Both the position numbers and the translations under genes were made by a program. A stretch of DNA of 64,000 nucleotides from Sutcliffiella horikoshii DSM 8719 (GTDB taxonomy: Bacteria; Bacillota; Bacilli; Bacillales; Bacillaceae_I): NCBI GenBank assembly GCA_001648575.1, contig LQXN01000066.1:124001-188000 (forward strand). Direction: 5' to 3'. The notes under the pieces are model-generated. The model did no database searches. It saw nothing but the letters and a program-made list of their open reading frames with translations, and was not told the origin of the DNA. Shown here piece after piece: positions 52,025 through 61,516 of the stretch; within the stretch, counting starts at the first letter, position 1; every line of letters begins with the position of its first letter.

Positions 52025-53200
52025 TTGAAATCGCTTTCAACGAGAAAAGAACCAAAAAAACATCCATATTTAACAACGGAGCATCAAGAATTCAGAAAGT
52101 CATTGCGCAAGTTTTTGGAGAGGGAAGCAGTTCCTTTCTATGATGAGTGGGAAAGTGATCGCATTATACCCCGTTCGTTTTGGACAAAAATGGGGCAACA
52201 GGGCTATCTTTGCCCGGATATTGATGAAAAGTATGGTGGAAGTGAAACGGATTGGGGTTATTCAGTCGTCATCAACGAAGAACTCGAGCGTGTCGGAACA
52301 GGCCTGATCGGCGTTGCCCTTCACAATGATATTGTAGTGCCTTATATCACAAGCTTCGGGACAGAGGAGCAGAAACTAAGATGGTTGCCTTCATGTGTGA
52401 GTGGTAAAACGATCACGGCGATTGCGATGACGGAGCCTGGGACGGGATCAGACCTTGCGAATATCAAAACAACGGCCAGACTTGAAGGTGATCATTATAT
52501 CGTTAATGGAGCAAAAACATTTATTACAAATGGAATCCATGCCGATTTAGTGATTGTGGCAGTAAAGACCGACACGGAAATTCAGCCGCAGCATAAAGGA
52601 GTTAGTCTACTCGCTATTGAACGTGGGCATCAAGGTTTTTCTAGAGGGCGAAAGCTGGACAAGGTGGGGTTACACTCGCAAGATACTGCCGAGTTATTTT
52701 TCGAGGATTGTATGGTTCCTAAGGAAAACCTACTGGGTGAGGAAGGACGCGGGTTTTTATACTTAATGGATAAACTGCAGCAGGAAAGGCTGTTGGTTGG
52801 CATTGGGGCGCAAATTGCCTCAGAAGAAATGCTGCAATCCACCATTGACTATGTGAAAAGCAGGGAAGCATTCGGAAGGCCGGTCAGTAAATTTCAGAAT
52901 ACTCAGTTTAAAATAGCCGAAATGGCAACAGAAGTAGAGATGGGAAGAGCCTTTCTTGACCAGCTCATAGCTGACCATATTGCCGGAGAAGATGTGGTGA
53001 CAAAGGTATCGATGGCAAAATGGAAGCTCACGGAGATTGCCAGAAACATTGCGACCCAGTGCATGCAGCTTCATGGTGGATACGGTTATATGGAAGAATA
53101 CAAGATTGCAAGAAGGTACCGTGACATTCCAGTCGCTAGTATTTATGCAGGAACAAATGACATTATGAAAACGATCATTGCCAAAAACTTAGGATTGTAG
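52025..53200 (+). CDS. Acyl-CoA dehydrogenase
   Basis: A TTG start eight bases after GGTGGAG gives 391 residues. The family signatures A-M-T-E-P-G-T-G-S-D (about 136) and Q-L-H-G-G-Y-G-Y-M-E-E-Y (about 347) are present; the glutamate in the second is the catalytic base. It is an FAD enzyme that introduces the 2,3-double bond into an acyl-CoA and passes electrons to ETF, which is not encoded nearby. It starts 12 bases after the first ligase. Confidence 0.92.
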   Translation: MKSLSTRKEPKKHPYLTTEHQEFRKSLRKFLEREAVPFYDEWESDRIIPRSFWTKMGQQGYLCPDIDEKYGGSETDWGYSVVINEELERVGTGLIGVALHNDIVVPYITSFGTEEQKLRWLPSCVSGKTITAIAMTEPGTGSDLANIKTTARLEGDHYIVNGAKTFITNGIHADLVIVAVKTDTEIQPQHKGVSLLAIERGHQGFSRGRKLDKVGLHSQDTAELFFEDCMVPKENLLGEEGRGFLYLMDKLQQERLLVGIGAQIASEEMLQSTIDYVKSREAFGRPVSKFQNTQFKIAEMATEVEMGRAFLDQLIADHIAGEDVVTKVSMAKWKLTEIARNIATQCMQLHGGYGYMEEYKIARRYRDIPVASIYAGTNDIMKTIIAKNLGL

Positions 53201-53218
53201 GAAGGGAGATTTTTCATC

Positions 53219-54370
53219 ATGAGAGAGGTAGTCATTGTAGAAGGTGTACGAACACCAGTCGGGAGAAGAAAGGGGTTATTAAAGGATTACAGGCCAGATG
53301 ATTTGGCCGGGGAAGTACTGAAGGAGTTAGTAAAGCGTGCTGGAATTGAAGCAGGACTTGTGGAAGACGTCATCCTGGGTTGTGTCACACAGTCAGGAGA
53401 ACAGGCAGGGGACATTGCAAGGGTAGCTGCCTTGATTGCAGGTTTTCCGATAGAAGTGCCAGGTACTACGCTTGACCGCCAATGTGGCTCGAGTCAACAG
53501 GCCGTCCATTTTGCGGCTCAGGCTATCCTGTCAGGAGACATGGATGTCGTTATTGCTGGCGGTGTCGAGAACATGACAAGGGTACCGATGGGATCGAACT
53601 ATCAAAAGGCGCCATTCAGTGACAGGCTGCAGGAAAAATATGAAATCATCAATCAAGGGCTTTCCGCAGAAAGAATTGCAAAGAAGTATGGATTTACTCG
53701 CGAGGAGCTAGACAACTTCTCTTATGAAAGCCATCAAAAAGCATTAAAAGCGCAAGCCGAGGGTTATTTTACAAAAGAAATCATGCCAGTTGAAGTGACA
53801 TTGGAAGATGGCTCCACATTTTTGATGAAAGAAGATTCCGGTCCTCGCAAGGAAACCTCGGTCGAGGCGCTTGGTGGATTAAAAACCGTGTTCAAAGAAG
53901 ATGGGGTCATCCATGCAGGGAATGCAAGTCAGATCAGTGACGGAGCTGCGGCACTTCTCTTGATGACAAAGGAAAAGGCATTGGAGCTTGGATTAAAGCC
54001 TCGTTTCAAAGTTCATACAAGAGTGGTGGTCGGTTCCGATCCAACCTTGATGCTGACAGGGCCTATTCCAGCAACAGAAAAAGTGCTGCAGAAATCAGGC
54101 CTGTCCATTGATGATATTGATATATTTGAAGTCAATGAAGCCTTTGCCCCGGTTCCGATGGCATGGTTGAAAGAAACAGGGGCAGATCCGGCAAAACTCA
54201 ATCCAAACGGAGGGGCGATTGCGTTAGGTCATCCTCTAGGGGCAAGCGGAGCTAGATTAATGATCAGCATGATGCATGAATTAGAACGTACTGGAGGGAA
54301 GTACGGATTACAGACAATGTGTGAGGGACATGGAATGGCGAACGCGACCATCATTGAAAGGCTTGATTGA
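53219..54370 (+). CDS. Thiolase (acetyl-CoA acyltransferase)
   Basis: The 383-residue enzyme has the active cysteine in D-R-Q-C-G-S-S (about 87), the histidine in N-G-G-A-I-A-L-G-H-P (about 340) and the second cysteine in M-C-E-G-H-G (about 370). It cleaves 3-oxoacyl-CoA with CoA or runs the reverse condensation. GGGAG lies ten bases before the ATG. It is 18 bases after the dehydrogenase. No enoyl-CoA hydratase or hydroxyacyl-CoA dehydrogenase lies in the operon. Confidence 0.92.
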   Translation: MREVVIVEGVRTPVGRRKGLLKDYRPDDLAGEVLKELVKRAGIEAGLVEDVILGCVTQSGEQAGDIARVAALIAGFPIEVPGTTLDRQCGSSQQAVHFAAQAILSGDMDVVIAGGVENMTRVPMGSNYQKAPFSDRLQEKYEIINQGLSAERIAKKYGFTREELDNFSYESHQKALKAQAEGYFTKEIMPVEVTLEDGSTFLMKEDSGPRKETSVEALGGLKTVFKEDGVIHAGNASQISDGAAALLLMTKEKALELGLKPRFKVHTRVVVGSDPTLMLTGPIPATEKVLQKSGLSIDDIDIFEVNEAFAPVPMAWLKETGADPAKLNPNGGAIALGHPLGASGARLMISMMHELERTGGKYGLQTMCEGHGMANATIIERLD

Positions 54371-54397
54371 TACTTTATAAAAAGTAGGAGGATGAAG

Positions 54398-55972
54398 ATG
54401 TCAATAACGATTGGAAAAATCTTTGATCTTACAGTACAAAAGTTCCCGGATAAAGAAGCGCTCTATGATGTGAAGAAAAATGTACGTTATACCTACAAAG
54501 AATGGAATGTGGAAGTGAACAGGTTAGCCAACGCCCTTTTAAAAGAAGGAGTAAAGAAAGGAGACAGGGTCTCCACGTTACTTTTTAACACAGAGGAACT
54601 TGCAACGACAATGCTTGCTTGTGCAAAAATCGGAGCAGTCTTCAATCCAATCAATTTCCGCTTACAGCCTGAGGAAGTCGCGTTCATTCTAAACGACGCA
54701 AAGCCGAAAGTCGTGATGTATGAAAAAGCATTGGGGCCAGTAGTTACTTCCATTGCGGGGCGCTTTGAAGAAACAGGATTCTGGATTATAGATGGGGAAC
54801 AAACTAATTATCCTTCTTCCTATCATGAAAAATTGAAGTCTGCTTCTACAGAGGAAGTATCTATTAATGTTCTTGAAAACGACACATATGCCATTATGTA
54901 CACGAGCGGAACGACAGGAAGGCCAAAAGGAGTCGTCCATCGACATAGGGATATGGCTGAACAAAGTTTAATCGTCATTTCAGCCACAAAGCTCGAAGCG
55001 GAGGATATTGGTCTGGTTACGGCACCGATGTTCCATTGTGCGGAACTGCACTGTGCAGTCATTCCAAGAATACATGTCGGTGGGAAAAATGTCATCCTGC
55101 ATCATTTTGAACCAAAAAAGGTTCTTCATCTGATTCAAGAGGAAAAAGTGACGAAATTCTTTGCCGCTCCAACGATGTGGAATATGATGCTACAAGAAAA
55201 TTTCAATGAGTATGACTTAAGCAGCCTGAAGCTTGGCTTATACGGAGCTGCCCCAATGGCACCGGCACTTGTCAGGGCATGTCACGACATGTTAGGAATA
55301 TCTCTTGTTCAGGCATATGGCATGACCGAAATGGGACCGGCAATCACCTTCCTATCTGAAAAAGATCAGCTAAGGAAAGCTGGTTCCGCCGGACAGGCCT
55401 GCCTGAACCACGAAATACGGATTGTAAAGCCGAACGAAGATGGACCAAGTGATCCGGAAGATATGTTGCCAGCAGGAGAAGCGGGAGAAATTCTTGTAAA
55501 AGGCCCATGTATCATGAGCTCTTATTTTAACAGGGAAGAAGCGACGGCTGCTGCCATGTATAAAGGCTGGTACCATTCAGGGGACATTGGTTATCTGGAT
55601 GAAGAAGGCTTTTTATATGTAAAAGACCGTGTGGATGACATGATCATCAGCGGAGGGGAGAACATCTATCCACGGGAAGTCGAAGATGTTCTTTATGAAC
55701 ACCCTGCTGTGTTGGATGTAGCCATTGTCGGTCTGCCTGATGACCGTTGGGGAGAAACGGTGACAGCGTTTGTGGTGAAAAAGAATGATAATTTGACAGA
55801 AGATGAACTGGACGCCTTCTGTTTAAATAGTTCTGAGCTTGCTCGCTATAAGCGCCCTCGTAAATACATGTTTGTGGATGCCCTGCCTCGAAATGCGAGC
55901 GGGAAAATTCAAAAGTTCGTCTTGAGAAAGCAGATGGAAGAGCTTGTGACAGGGGAAACACCATCCCGATGA
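54398..55972 (+). CDS. Acyl-CoA synthetase 2 (AMP-binding)
   Basis: Start at the ATG at 54398, six bases after AGGAGG; an ATG at 54392 is directly against the site. The 524-residue protein has Y-T-S-G-T-T-G-R-P-K-G (about 168), Y-G-A-A-P-M-A-P (about 285), G-W-Y-H-S-G-D-I (about 388) and P-R-N-A-S-G-K-I-Q (about 497). It is related to but distinct from ligase 1. The stop overlaps the start of the CoA-transferase by four bases, showing tight coupling. Confidence 0.88.
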   Translation: MSITIGKIFDLTVQKFPDKEALYDVKKNVRYTYKEWNVEVNRLANALLKEGVKKGDRVSTLLFNTEELATTMLACAKIGAVFNPINFRLQPEEVAFILNDAKPKVVMYEKALGPVVTSIAGRFEETGFWIIDGEQTNYPSSYHEKLKSASTEEVSINVLENDTYAIMYTSGTTGRPKGVVHRHRDMAEQSLIVISATKLEAEDIGLVTAPMFHCAELHCAVIPRIHVGGKNVILHHFEPKKVLHLIQEEKVTKFFAAPTMWNMMLQENFNEYDLSSLKLGLYGAAPMAPALVRACHDMLGISLVQAYGMTEMGPAITFLSEKDQLRKAGSAGQACLNHEIRIVKPNEDGPSDPEDMLPAGEAGEILVKGPCIMSSYFNREEATAAAMYKGWYHSGDIGYLDEEGFLYVKDRVDDMIISGGENIYPREVEDVLYEHPAVLDVAIVGLPDDRWGETVTAFVVKKNDNLTEDELDAFCLNSSELARYKRPRKYMFVDALPRNASGKIQKFVLRKQMEELVTGETPSR

Positions 55973-57066
55973 TTGGAAAATTGCTAGAAGGCATTAGAAT
56001 ACTAGATTTCACCAACTATCTACCTGGTCCATATGCCACACAACGACTAGCAGATCTCGGAGCAGAGGTCATAAAGGTGGAACCATTGGCAGGAGATCCC
56101 GCCCGTCATACTGGAGTGAAACGTGATGGTACAGGTGTGGTGTATCTTGCAAATAATCATGGAAAAATGAGTGTTGCAGTCGATTTGAAAGATGAGGGTG
56201 ACAGGGACAAAATACTGAGTTTGGTTGAGGGTTGCGATGTTATCCTGGAAAGCTTCAGGCCAGGTGTCATGTCTAAGTTCGGCCTTGACTATGAAATTGT
56301 AAAGCAATATAAGCCTGACGTCATCTATTGTTCCATTACAGGGTACGGGAACCATGGCAGGTGGAGTAAGCTTGGAAGCCATGACATTAACTATATGGCG
56401 TTGAGCGGGATGCTGGCACAATTAAAGGATAACTCCGGCCGACCCATTCACCCTTCCATTACTATAGCCGATTACTTTGGAAGTATGGCTGCATGTGAGA
56501 TGGTCCTTGCACTGTTATGGAAAAAAGAACGGTCAAGTCTAGGAGGCTATCACTCTATCAGTCTGACGGAAGTTGCCGCTTCCTTCATGGGGACACATCT
56601 CTTGATTCATCAAGAGACAGGGGAGGAGCAGGGCATCACGTTACTGAATGGGGAACTCATCAGCTACGGAATCTATGAAACAAAGGATGGACGATTTTTG
56701 GCCCTCGGCGCACTGGAAAAAAAGTTTTGGCAGAACTTCTGTGTAGCGGTGGACCGGGAAGAATGGCTTGACGCACATTTTTCGCTCAGAAGAAACAGTA
56801 ATCCTGTTTCAGTGGAGATGGAAAAGTTGTTTGCCGAACGTACTTTTGAAGAGTGGACAAGGCTAAGTCAAGAGGTGGATTGCTGCTTAACACCGGTATT
56901 AGAAGTTGGCGAACTTCCTAGTTATCCATTCTTTCAAGAGAATAATAGTATTTTTCATGATGATAAAGGAAGTGTAAAGGTTGCCATGCACAGGTGGAGC
57001 AACAACGGGGTCAAGCCCGCACCATTTGTGGGAGAACATACTGCGAGACTACTGGACGAGCTTTAA
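55969..57066 (+). CDS. Family III CoA-transferase (CaiB/BaiF)
   Basis: The 365-residue protein starts L-L-E-G-I-R-I-L-D-F-T-N-Y-L-P-G-P and R-L-A-D-L-G-A-E-V-I-K-V-E-P, the opening of family III CoA-transferases. H-D-I-N-Y-M-A-L-S-G near residue 140 holds the catalytic aspartate region. These enzymes move CoA between organic acids. Overlap with ligase 2 suggests a linked role, perhaps sharing or salvaging CoA on the same acid. Frk, Baif or 2-methylacyl-CoA racemase function cannot be told apart by eye. Confidence 0.85.
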   Translation: MIGKLLEGIRILDFTNYLPGPYATQRLADLGAEVIKVEPLAGDPARHTGVKRDGTGVVYLANNHGKMSVAVDLKDEGDRDKILSLVEGCDVILESFRPGVMSKFGLDYEIVKQYKPDVIYCSITGYGNHGRWSKLGSHDINYMALSGMLAQLKDNSGRPIHPSITIADYFGSMAACEMVLALLWKKERSSLGGYHSISLTEVAASFMGTHLLIHQETGEEQGITLLNGELISYGIYETKDGRFLALGALEKKFWQNFCVAVDREEWLDAHFSLRRNSNPVSVEMEKLFAERTFEEWTRLSQEVDCCLTPVLEVGELPSYPFFQENNSIFHDDKGSVKVAMHRWSNNGVKPAPFVGEHTARLLDEL

Positions 57067-57105
57067 TGTAAGCTAAATTCATTTAATTGAGAGGGGCAAT
57101 GTCAG

Positions 57106-58728
57106 ATGATGAATGTACCAATGACTGTCAGTTCCATGCTGGAAAGAGCGGAAAGGTTTTTCCCGAATAAACAAGTTGTGTCAAGAACGCTGTCAGGCGT
57201 GCAGCGATTGACCTATCGGAAAATTGGGGAGCGGACACGCCGTCTATCAAGTGCACTGGACAAGCTTGGGGTACAAAAAGGCGATAGAGTTGGAACGTTC
57301 GCATGGAATCATCACCGCCATTTAGAAACCTACTTTGGAATTCCAGGAATGGGGGCAGTGCTTCATACAATCAATATCAGGCTGGCTCCAGAGCATGTTT
57401 CTTATATCGTCAATCATGCAGAAGATGTGGTGCTTTTTGTGGATGAAGATTTGCTGCCGTTAGTTGAAAGGGTAAAGGATCAATTGGGAACAGTGAAAGC
57501 ATTCATCATCATGACAGATAAAGAAGAGCTTCCATCGACTTCCTTACACCCTGTTTTCTCCTATGAAGATTTACTCGAAGAAGGAGATCCAAACTTTCCC
57601 TTTATAAAAGATATCGACGAAAACGATGCTGCCGGAATCTGTTATACTTCCGCCACAACAGGTAACCCGAAAGGTGTCGTTTATTCACATCGCTCCTTGG
57701 TCCTTCATAGCTATGCGCTTGGATTGGCGGATACTGCAGGGTTGTCGGAGTATGATACATGCATGCCCGTTGTGCCTATGTTCCATGCCAATGCCTGGGG
57801 ACTTCCGTTTGCTGCAACATGGTTTGGTACAACACAGGTGTTGCCCGGTCCACAATTCACTCCGCAACTATTGGCAGAATTGATAGAAAGCGAGAATATA
57901 ACATTGACTGCCGGCGTTCCCACCATTTGGCTTGGCTTGTTGAATGAATTGGAAAAAGGATCATATGACACATCAAGCCTTAGGGCGATATTATGTGGAG
58001 GATCCGCCGCACCCCGCGGGATGATCAAAGCCTTCGAAACGAAATATGGAATACCTTTCCTGCATGCATATGGAATGACGGAAACGACACCTCTTGCTAC
58101 AGTCTCTCGTTTGAAAAGTCATCAAACTGATCTGGACGAAGAGAGGATGCTTGATATCCGTTCGATGCAAGGATTATTGGTCCCAGGCCTTGAGATGAAG
58201 GTTATTGGTGCAGAAGGGGAAGTAGAATGGAACGGTGTGGAAATGGGAGAATTATGCTTGCGCGGCCCATGGATTGCAGACGAGTATTATAAAGATGATC
58301 GTACAGCGGATGCCTTCATCAATGGTTGGCTTCACACAGGTGATGTCGTTACAGTTGATGAAGAAGGAGTTGTAAAAATCGTTGACCGCACAAAAGACTT
58401 AATTAAAAGCGGCGGAGAATGGATATCCTCTGTCGACCTGGAAAATGCCATCATGGCACATGAGGCAGTATTTGAAGCAAGCGTAGTCGCCATCCCTCAT
58501 GACGAGTGGCAGGAAAGACCTGTCGCGTGCGTCGTGGTTAAAGATGCTTATGCCGGCAAAGTCCACAAGCAAGATATTATCGATTTCATCTCCCCTCAGT
58601 TCGCCAAATGGTGGCTACCGGATGAAGTAATCTTCATGGAAGAAATACCGAAGACATCTGTGGGGAAATTCTTGAAAAGGACGTTGAGGGATATGGTGGA
58701 AAAAGAATTAAAGAGTGTTGTGGAGTAA
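57106..58728 (+). CDS. Acyl-CoA synthetase 3 (AMP-binding)
   Basis: The 540-residue ligase has Y-T-S-A-T-T-G-N-P-K-G (about 183), with A-T-T instead of G-T-T, C-G-G-S-A-A-P, Y-G-M-T-E-T-T-P (about 323), G-W-L-H-T-G-D-V and K-T-S-V-G-K-F-L (about 520). The T-V-G-K variant is common in the long-chain AlkK/medium-chain group. It closes the sigma-54 operon, 39 bases after the CoA-transferase. GAGAGGGG lies before the tandem ATG codons. Confidence 0.86.
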   Translation: MMNVPMTVSSMLERAERFFPNKQVVSRTLSGVQRLTYRKIGERTRRLSSALDKLGVQKGDRVGTFAWNHHRHLETYFGIPGMGAVLHTINIRLAPEHVSYIVNHAEDVVLFVDEDLLPLVERVKDQLGTVKAFIIMTDKEELPSTSLHPVFSYEDLLEEGDPNFPFIKDIDENDAAGICYTSATTGNPKGVVYSHRSLVLHSYALGLADTAGLSEYDTCMPVVPMFHANAWGLPFAATWFGTTQVLPGPQFTPQLLAELIESENITLTAGVPTIWLGLLNELEKGSYDTSSLRAILCGGSAAPRGMIKAFETKYGIPFLHAYGMTETTPLATVSRLKSHQTDLDEERMLDIRSMQGLLVPGLEMKVIGAEGEVEWNGVEMGELCLRGPWIADEYYKDDRTADAFINGWLHTGDVVTVDEEGVVKIVDRTKDLIKSGGEWISSVDLENAIMAHEAVFEASVVAIPHDEWQERPVACVVVKDAYAGKVHKQDIIDFISPQFAKWWLPDEVIFMEEIPKTSVGKFLKRTLRDMVEKELKSVVE

Positions 58729-58742
58729 AAGCATATTTTTAA

Positions 58743-58780
58743 GAGAAAGGCCAATCGAATTTTGAAAGGCTTTTTTCTCT
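58743..58780 (+). terminator. Terminator of the acyl-CoA operon
   Basis: GAGAAAGGCC (58743-58752) pairs with GGCTTTTTTCTC (58768-58779) with a G-U pair and extra U residues. Confidence 0.65.
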
Positions 58781-58807
58781 AAATCTTAAACTTTATTAAT
58801 TAGAAAG

Positions 58808-58860
58808 ATTCTCTTTTTTCAAAGGTTGTTGCTATCTACAAGTAAAAAGTCGGAAATAGG
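58808..58860 (-). repeat. AGCAACAA/GACTTTTTGC short repeat, copy 3
   Basis: The minus strand reads CCGACTTTTTACTTGTAG then ATAGCAACAACCTTTG, clearly related to copy 2. Shorter look-alikes at 5311-5340 and 33495-33520 contain only AGCAACAA with a nearby GAAA or CTTT. Confidence 0.4.
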
Positions 58861-58876
58861 CATTTTCCTAGAAATT

Positions 58877-58913
58877 AAAACTGACATTGACTTGTTAAGT
58901 CAATGTCAGTTTT
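58877..58913. terminator. Long bidirectional terminator
   Basis: AAAACTGACATTGACTT (58877-58893) and AAGTCAATGTCAGTTTT (58897-58913) form a 17-bp perfect stem. It separates the acyl-CoA operon from the convergent peptidase gene. Confidence 0.9.
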
Positions 58914-58921
58914 CATGGGGA

Positions 58922-60046
58922 CTACTTTAGTATTCCCTCTCTTTCCAAAATCGCCTCGAATCCTAAGCGGGCTTCCTTCAAGACGGATTCTCTCCACTCA
59001 CTGTCTTTTGGGTAGAACATCTTCTTGAATTCATCCAATACCCACTGTCTGTCCTCTTCCCTTTCAGCGCCATACCAATAGAGCTGGTTTTCGAGTAGGA
59101 TCGTGGTGAATTCTCGCAGCTCGGCCTCTTTTTCATCTCCAAAAGTACCGAATTCAAAAAGGGCGGAGAAGAGATACGTATCGGGATGTTCTTCTTTCTT
59201 TAGCTTATGGAAGTGGTTGGTGGAATCACCCTTCACCTTTTCCGGTGAAAACTTTTGAATATTTTTTAATGGGTACATTGACTTTAATACCTCTTCATCG
59301 CGGGTATCTGTATCGGACACCACCATGGTAATTTCATTTGATGGGCCTAGGGCGGTGTGCCAATCCATATGAATGACACGACGATAGGTGGAAAGAAGTT
59401 TTCTCTGCACACTTTTCAGGAAATTTGCGGATTCCTCCGGTCCCTTGCCTCCGAAATATACTCCTTGCTCAAACTCGAACTGGCCCATGCCTTTTGCCTC
59501 GCTGATTCCGCTGTAGCCCTCCTTGAAAGAAGCTTTGGTCAGGTGGGAGTAAAGGTCTGTTTTTTCCTTCTTTACGTTTTGGACTTTTCCGCTCGGCAGA
59601 AAGAGATCCTTTGCATTTGCGAAGTTTTTGTTCACGTCCTCCGGTACAGAATCAGGGTTGTACAAATAATTTCGATTAAGGTCAACATTATTCTCTGTAA
59701 CCCTGCGGAAATTCCTCATTCCCCAAGGGTTCAATCCATGTATCAGACAAATCCCGGTTGTATGTGGGTCTATTCGGTTCAGATATTCATCCACAAAAAG
59801 ATGTGTTACAGCCGCTCCGGCATACCCTTCAATACCGTGTTCCCCTGTAGTGAAGAAAAGGGCCTGTTCATTGGAAGAGAGGGCTTCGGAATATATCATA
59901 TCTATCGTGTTATTTTTTTCGTTTCCTACATTTTCACTTGTCAGCCTTGCTTCAGGCCATATGCTCCTGATTTTTTCCAAGTGGCCCAAAAATTTTTTTC
60001 GTGATTCCTCATAACTTGATTGAAAATATTTCTCGATTTCCATCAT
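58922..60046 (-). CDS. M14-like metallopeptidase (DUF2817)
   Basis: The 374-residue protein carries zinc ligands in G-E-H-G-I-E-G-Y-A-G (about 69-78, H and E), a further histidine in H-M-D-W-H-T-A-L-G (about 227) and the catalytic glutamate in A-L-F-E-F-G-T-F-G (about 306). N-R-N-Y near 123 contacts the substrate carboxylate in the M14 fold. DUF2817 members are M14-type carboxypeptidases or amidohydrolases. There is no signal peptide. AAAGGTG lies upstream of two ATG codons. It starts 27 bases after the antiporter gene ends, so the two are probably one transcript. Confidence 0.82.
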   Translation of the reverse strand: MMEIEKYFQSSYEESRKKFLGHLEKIRSIWPEARLTSENVGNEKNNTIDMIYSEALSSNEQALFFTTGEHGIEGYAGAAVTHLFVDEYLNRIDPHTTGICLIHGLNPWGMRNFRRVTENNVDLNRNYLYNPDSVPEDVNKNFANAKDLFLPSGKVQNVKKEKTDLYSHLTKASFKEGYSGISEAKGMGQFEFEQGVYFGGKGPEESANFLKSVQRKLLSTYRRVIHMDWHTALGPSNEITMVVSDTDTRDEEVLKSMYPLKNIQKFSPEKVKGDSTNHFHKLKKEEHPDTYLFSALFEFGTFGDEKEAELREFTTILLENQLYWYGAEREEDRQWVLDEFKKMFYPKDSEWRESVLKEARLGFEAILEREGILK

Positions 60047-60073
60047 GATAACAACACCTTTCTGGAGTTTGTA

Positions 60074-61267
60074 TTATTTCAGCAATTTTTTTGATAAAGG
60101 ATGAATGCCGATGCTTTGAACAACCAAAGAGATCAGCACTGCGGCAAAGGATAAAGAAATGATCAAGCCGGTATTGCCCGCTTCTTTTGCCTGAAGGCTT
60201 AAGATCAGAAAAACGGACATGGACCCTCTCAGGCCGGACCAGCTCAACAGGATGGATTCTTTCCAGCCGAACTTCTTTCTCCATGGCAGAAAAAGCTGGG
60301 TTGACCCTGTTATTATAAGCAGTCTTACGATGAGTGAAGCAAGGAAAATCATTATGGCCAGTCCCCAGTACTCAAACGATAGGTGTTGACCGGAGACTAT
60401 TCCAATAAATAGGAATAACAGGGATAGTATCGAGATTTCCACTACCCCCCAAAAACCCTCCTCAAGGGATTCCCGGAAGTGATCATCCTTAATGGAACGG
60501 TCAAATTCGAATGAGAGCATGATTCCGGCGAAAACAGTAGCCAGCACTCCGGAAAATCCGAAGTGTTCAGCAAAATTGAATGTGCCATAGGCAAGGATGA
60601 TGCTCAGTGTAACTTGATACTCTTTATGATGGGTGATGTGTACCGCCTTACTGAACAGCCAACCGACTGCTAGCCCAATGAATATTCCTCCGAGGGAAAC
60701 ATATAGGAACTCCCCTAAAAATGTACCTATTCCTAAAGATTTTCCATCTTTCAGATAGATGCCTGATATCACCGTAAACAATACAATGCTTGTACCATCA
60801 TTGATGAAAGACTCTCCTTCCACCACCTCCGCCATTTCTCTTTTACCTGTAGCCTTTTCCAGAATGGAAGTTACAGAAACAGGGTCTGTTGGTGTCAGGA
60901 TTGCCGCAATCAAAAGACAGCCTACAAAGGATATGGAAACAATAGGGCTGCTGAGGGCATAAATCGCCATTCCTAGAAGAAAGACTGTTATCAGAATTCC
61001 TCCTGTTGCCAAAAAAGCAATAATGCCTCCATTCCTTCTAAATGCTGAGGGCGGAAAGCGATAGGCCGAAACAAACAATAGACCGGGTAAAAAAAGTTGA
61101 TAAATAACATCTTTAGTGACCTCGATTGAAGAGAAATAAGGAATGAAAAATAGACCGATTCCTATCAGCACAAGTATCGGAGGAACCGGAATATCTTTCT
61201 TTTTTTTATCGATGGTGAAAATGATATAACCGATTAATAGCAAGAGTATATAGGGTGTAGTATTCAT
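60074..61267 (-). CDS. CPA1-type Na+(K+)/H+ antiporter
   Basis: The 397-residue protein has 11-12 membrane segments. The ion-binding motif is L-T-P-T-D-P-V-S-V (about 129), with the conserved E-S-F-I-N-D-G-T-S (about 156-164) and W-S-G-L-R-G-S-M-S (about 345). These are the CPA1 (NhaP/NHE-like) signatures. It exchanges cytoplasmic cations for protons and may serve alkali or salt tolerance. GGGAGG lies before the ATG. It lacks the C-terminal cytoplasmic domain of larger NHE proteins. Confidence 0.9.
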   Translation of the reverse strand: MNTTPYILLLLIGYIIFTIDKKKKDIPVPPILVLIGIGLFFIPYFSSIEVTKDVIYQLFLPGLLFVSAYRFPPSAFRRNGGIIAFLATGGILITVFLLGMAIYALSSPIVSISFVGCLLIAAILTPTDPVSVTSILEKATGKREMAEVVEGESFINDGTSIVLFTVISGIYLKDGKSLGIGTFLGEFLYVSLGGIFIGLAVGWLFSKAVHITHHKEYQVTLSIILAYGTFNFAEHFGFSGVLATVFAGIMLSFEFDRSIKDDHFRESLEEGFWGVVEISILSLLFLFIGIVSGQHLSFEYWGLAIMIFLASLIVRLLIITGSTQLFLPWRKKFGWKESILLSWSGLRGSMSVFLILSLQAKEAGNTGLIISLSFAAVLISLVVQSIGIHPLSKKLLK

Positions 61268-61283
61268 TTTTTATCCTCCCGGG

Positions 61284-61308
61284 GTAAAAAGGGACTGATA
61301 GTCAGTCC
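61284..61308 (-). terminator. Terminator of the 49-residue gene
   Basis: GGACTGA (61292-61298) pairs with TCAGTCC (61302-61308); AAAAA on the left becomes a U-run on the minus strand. Confidence 0.75.
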
Positions 61309-61366
61309 TGAAGGAAAGCGTACTTACAAAGATTCAGAATGAATGTACTCCATCTTTTTTTGTGCT

Positions 61367-61516
61367 TTACTCAAAATCATCCGGATTTTTTTCGCTCTCT
61401 ATATTTTTCTTCTTAGCCGGTGCCTCTCTTTGAGGATCGATATCCTGATCGGATTTGTTTTTCTTATTTTTTTGTTCAATGGATAAATCTTTATCTTTTC
61501 GCTCTGACTTTTTCAT
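61367..61516 (-). CDS. Highly charged 49-residue protein
   Basis: AAGGAGGAG lies eight bases before an ATG at 61516, and the frame of 49 codons ends TAA at 61367. About 70 percent of the residues are K, E, D, N or Q (M-K-K-S-E-R-K-D-K-D and D-D-F-E at the end), so it is soluble and probably disordered. It has a strong binding site and its own terminator, though it is below usual gene-calling length. Function unknown. Confidence 0.7.
   Translation of the reverse strand: MKKSERKDKDLSIEQKNKKNKSDQDIDPQREAPAKKKNIESEKNPDDFE

Noticed and set aside
59357-60004. 215-codon frame antisense to the M14-like peptidase
   Set aside because: Long, but opposite a gene with complete catalytic motifs; the product is cysteine- and histidine-rich without domain pattern.
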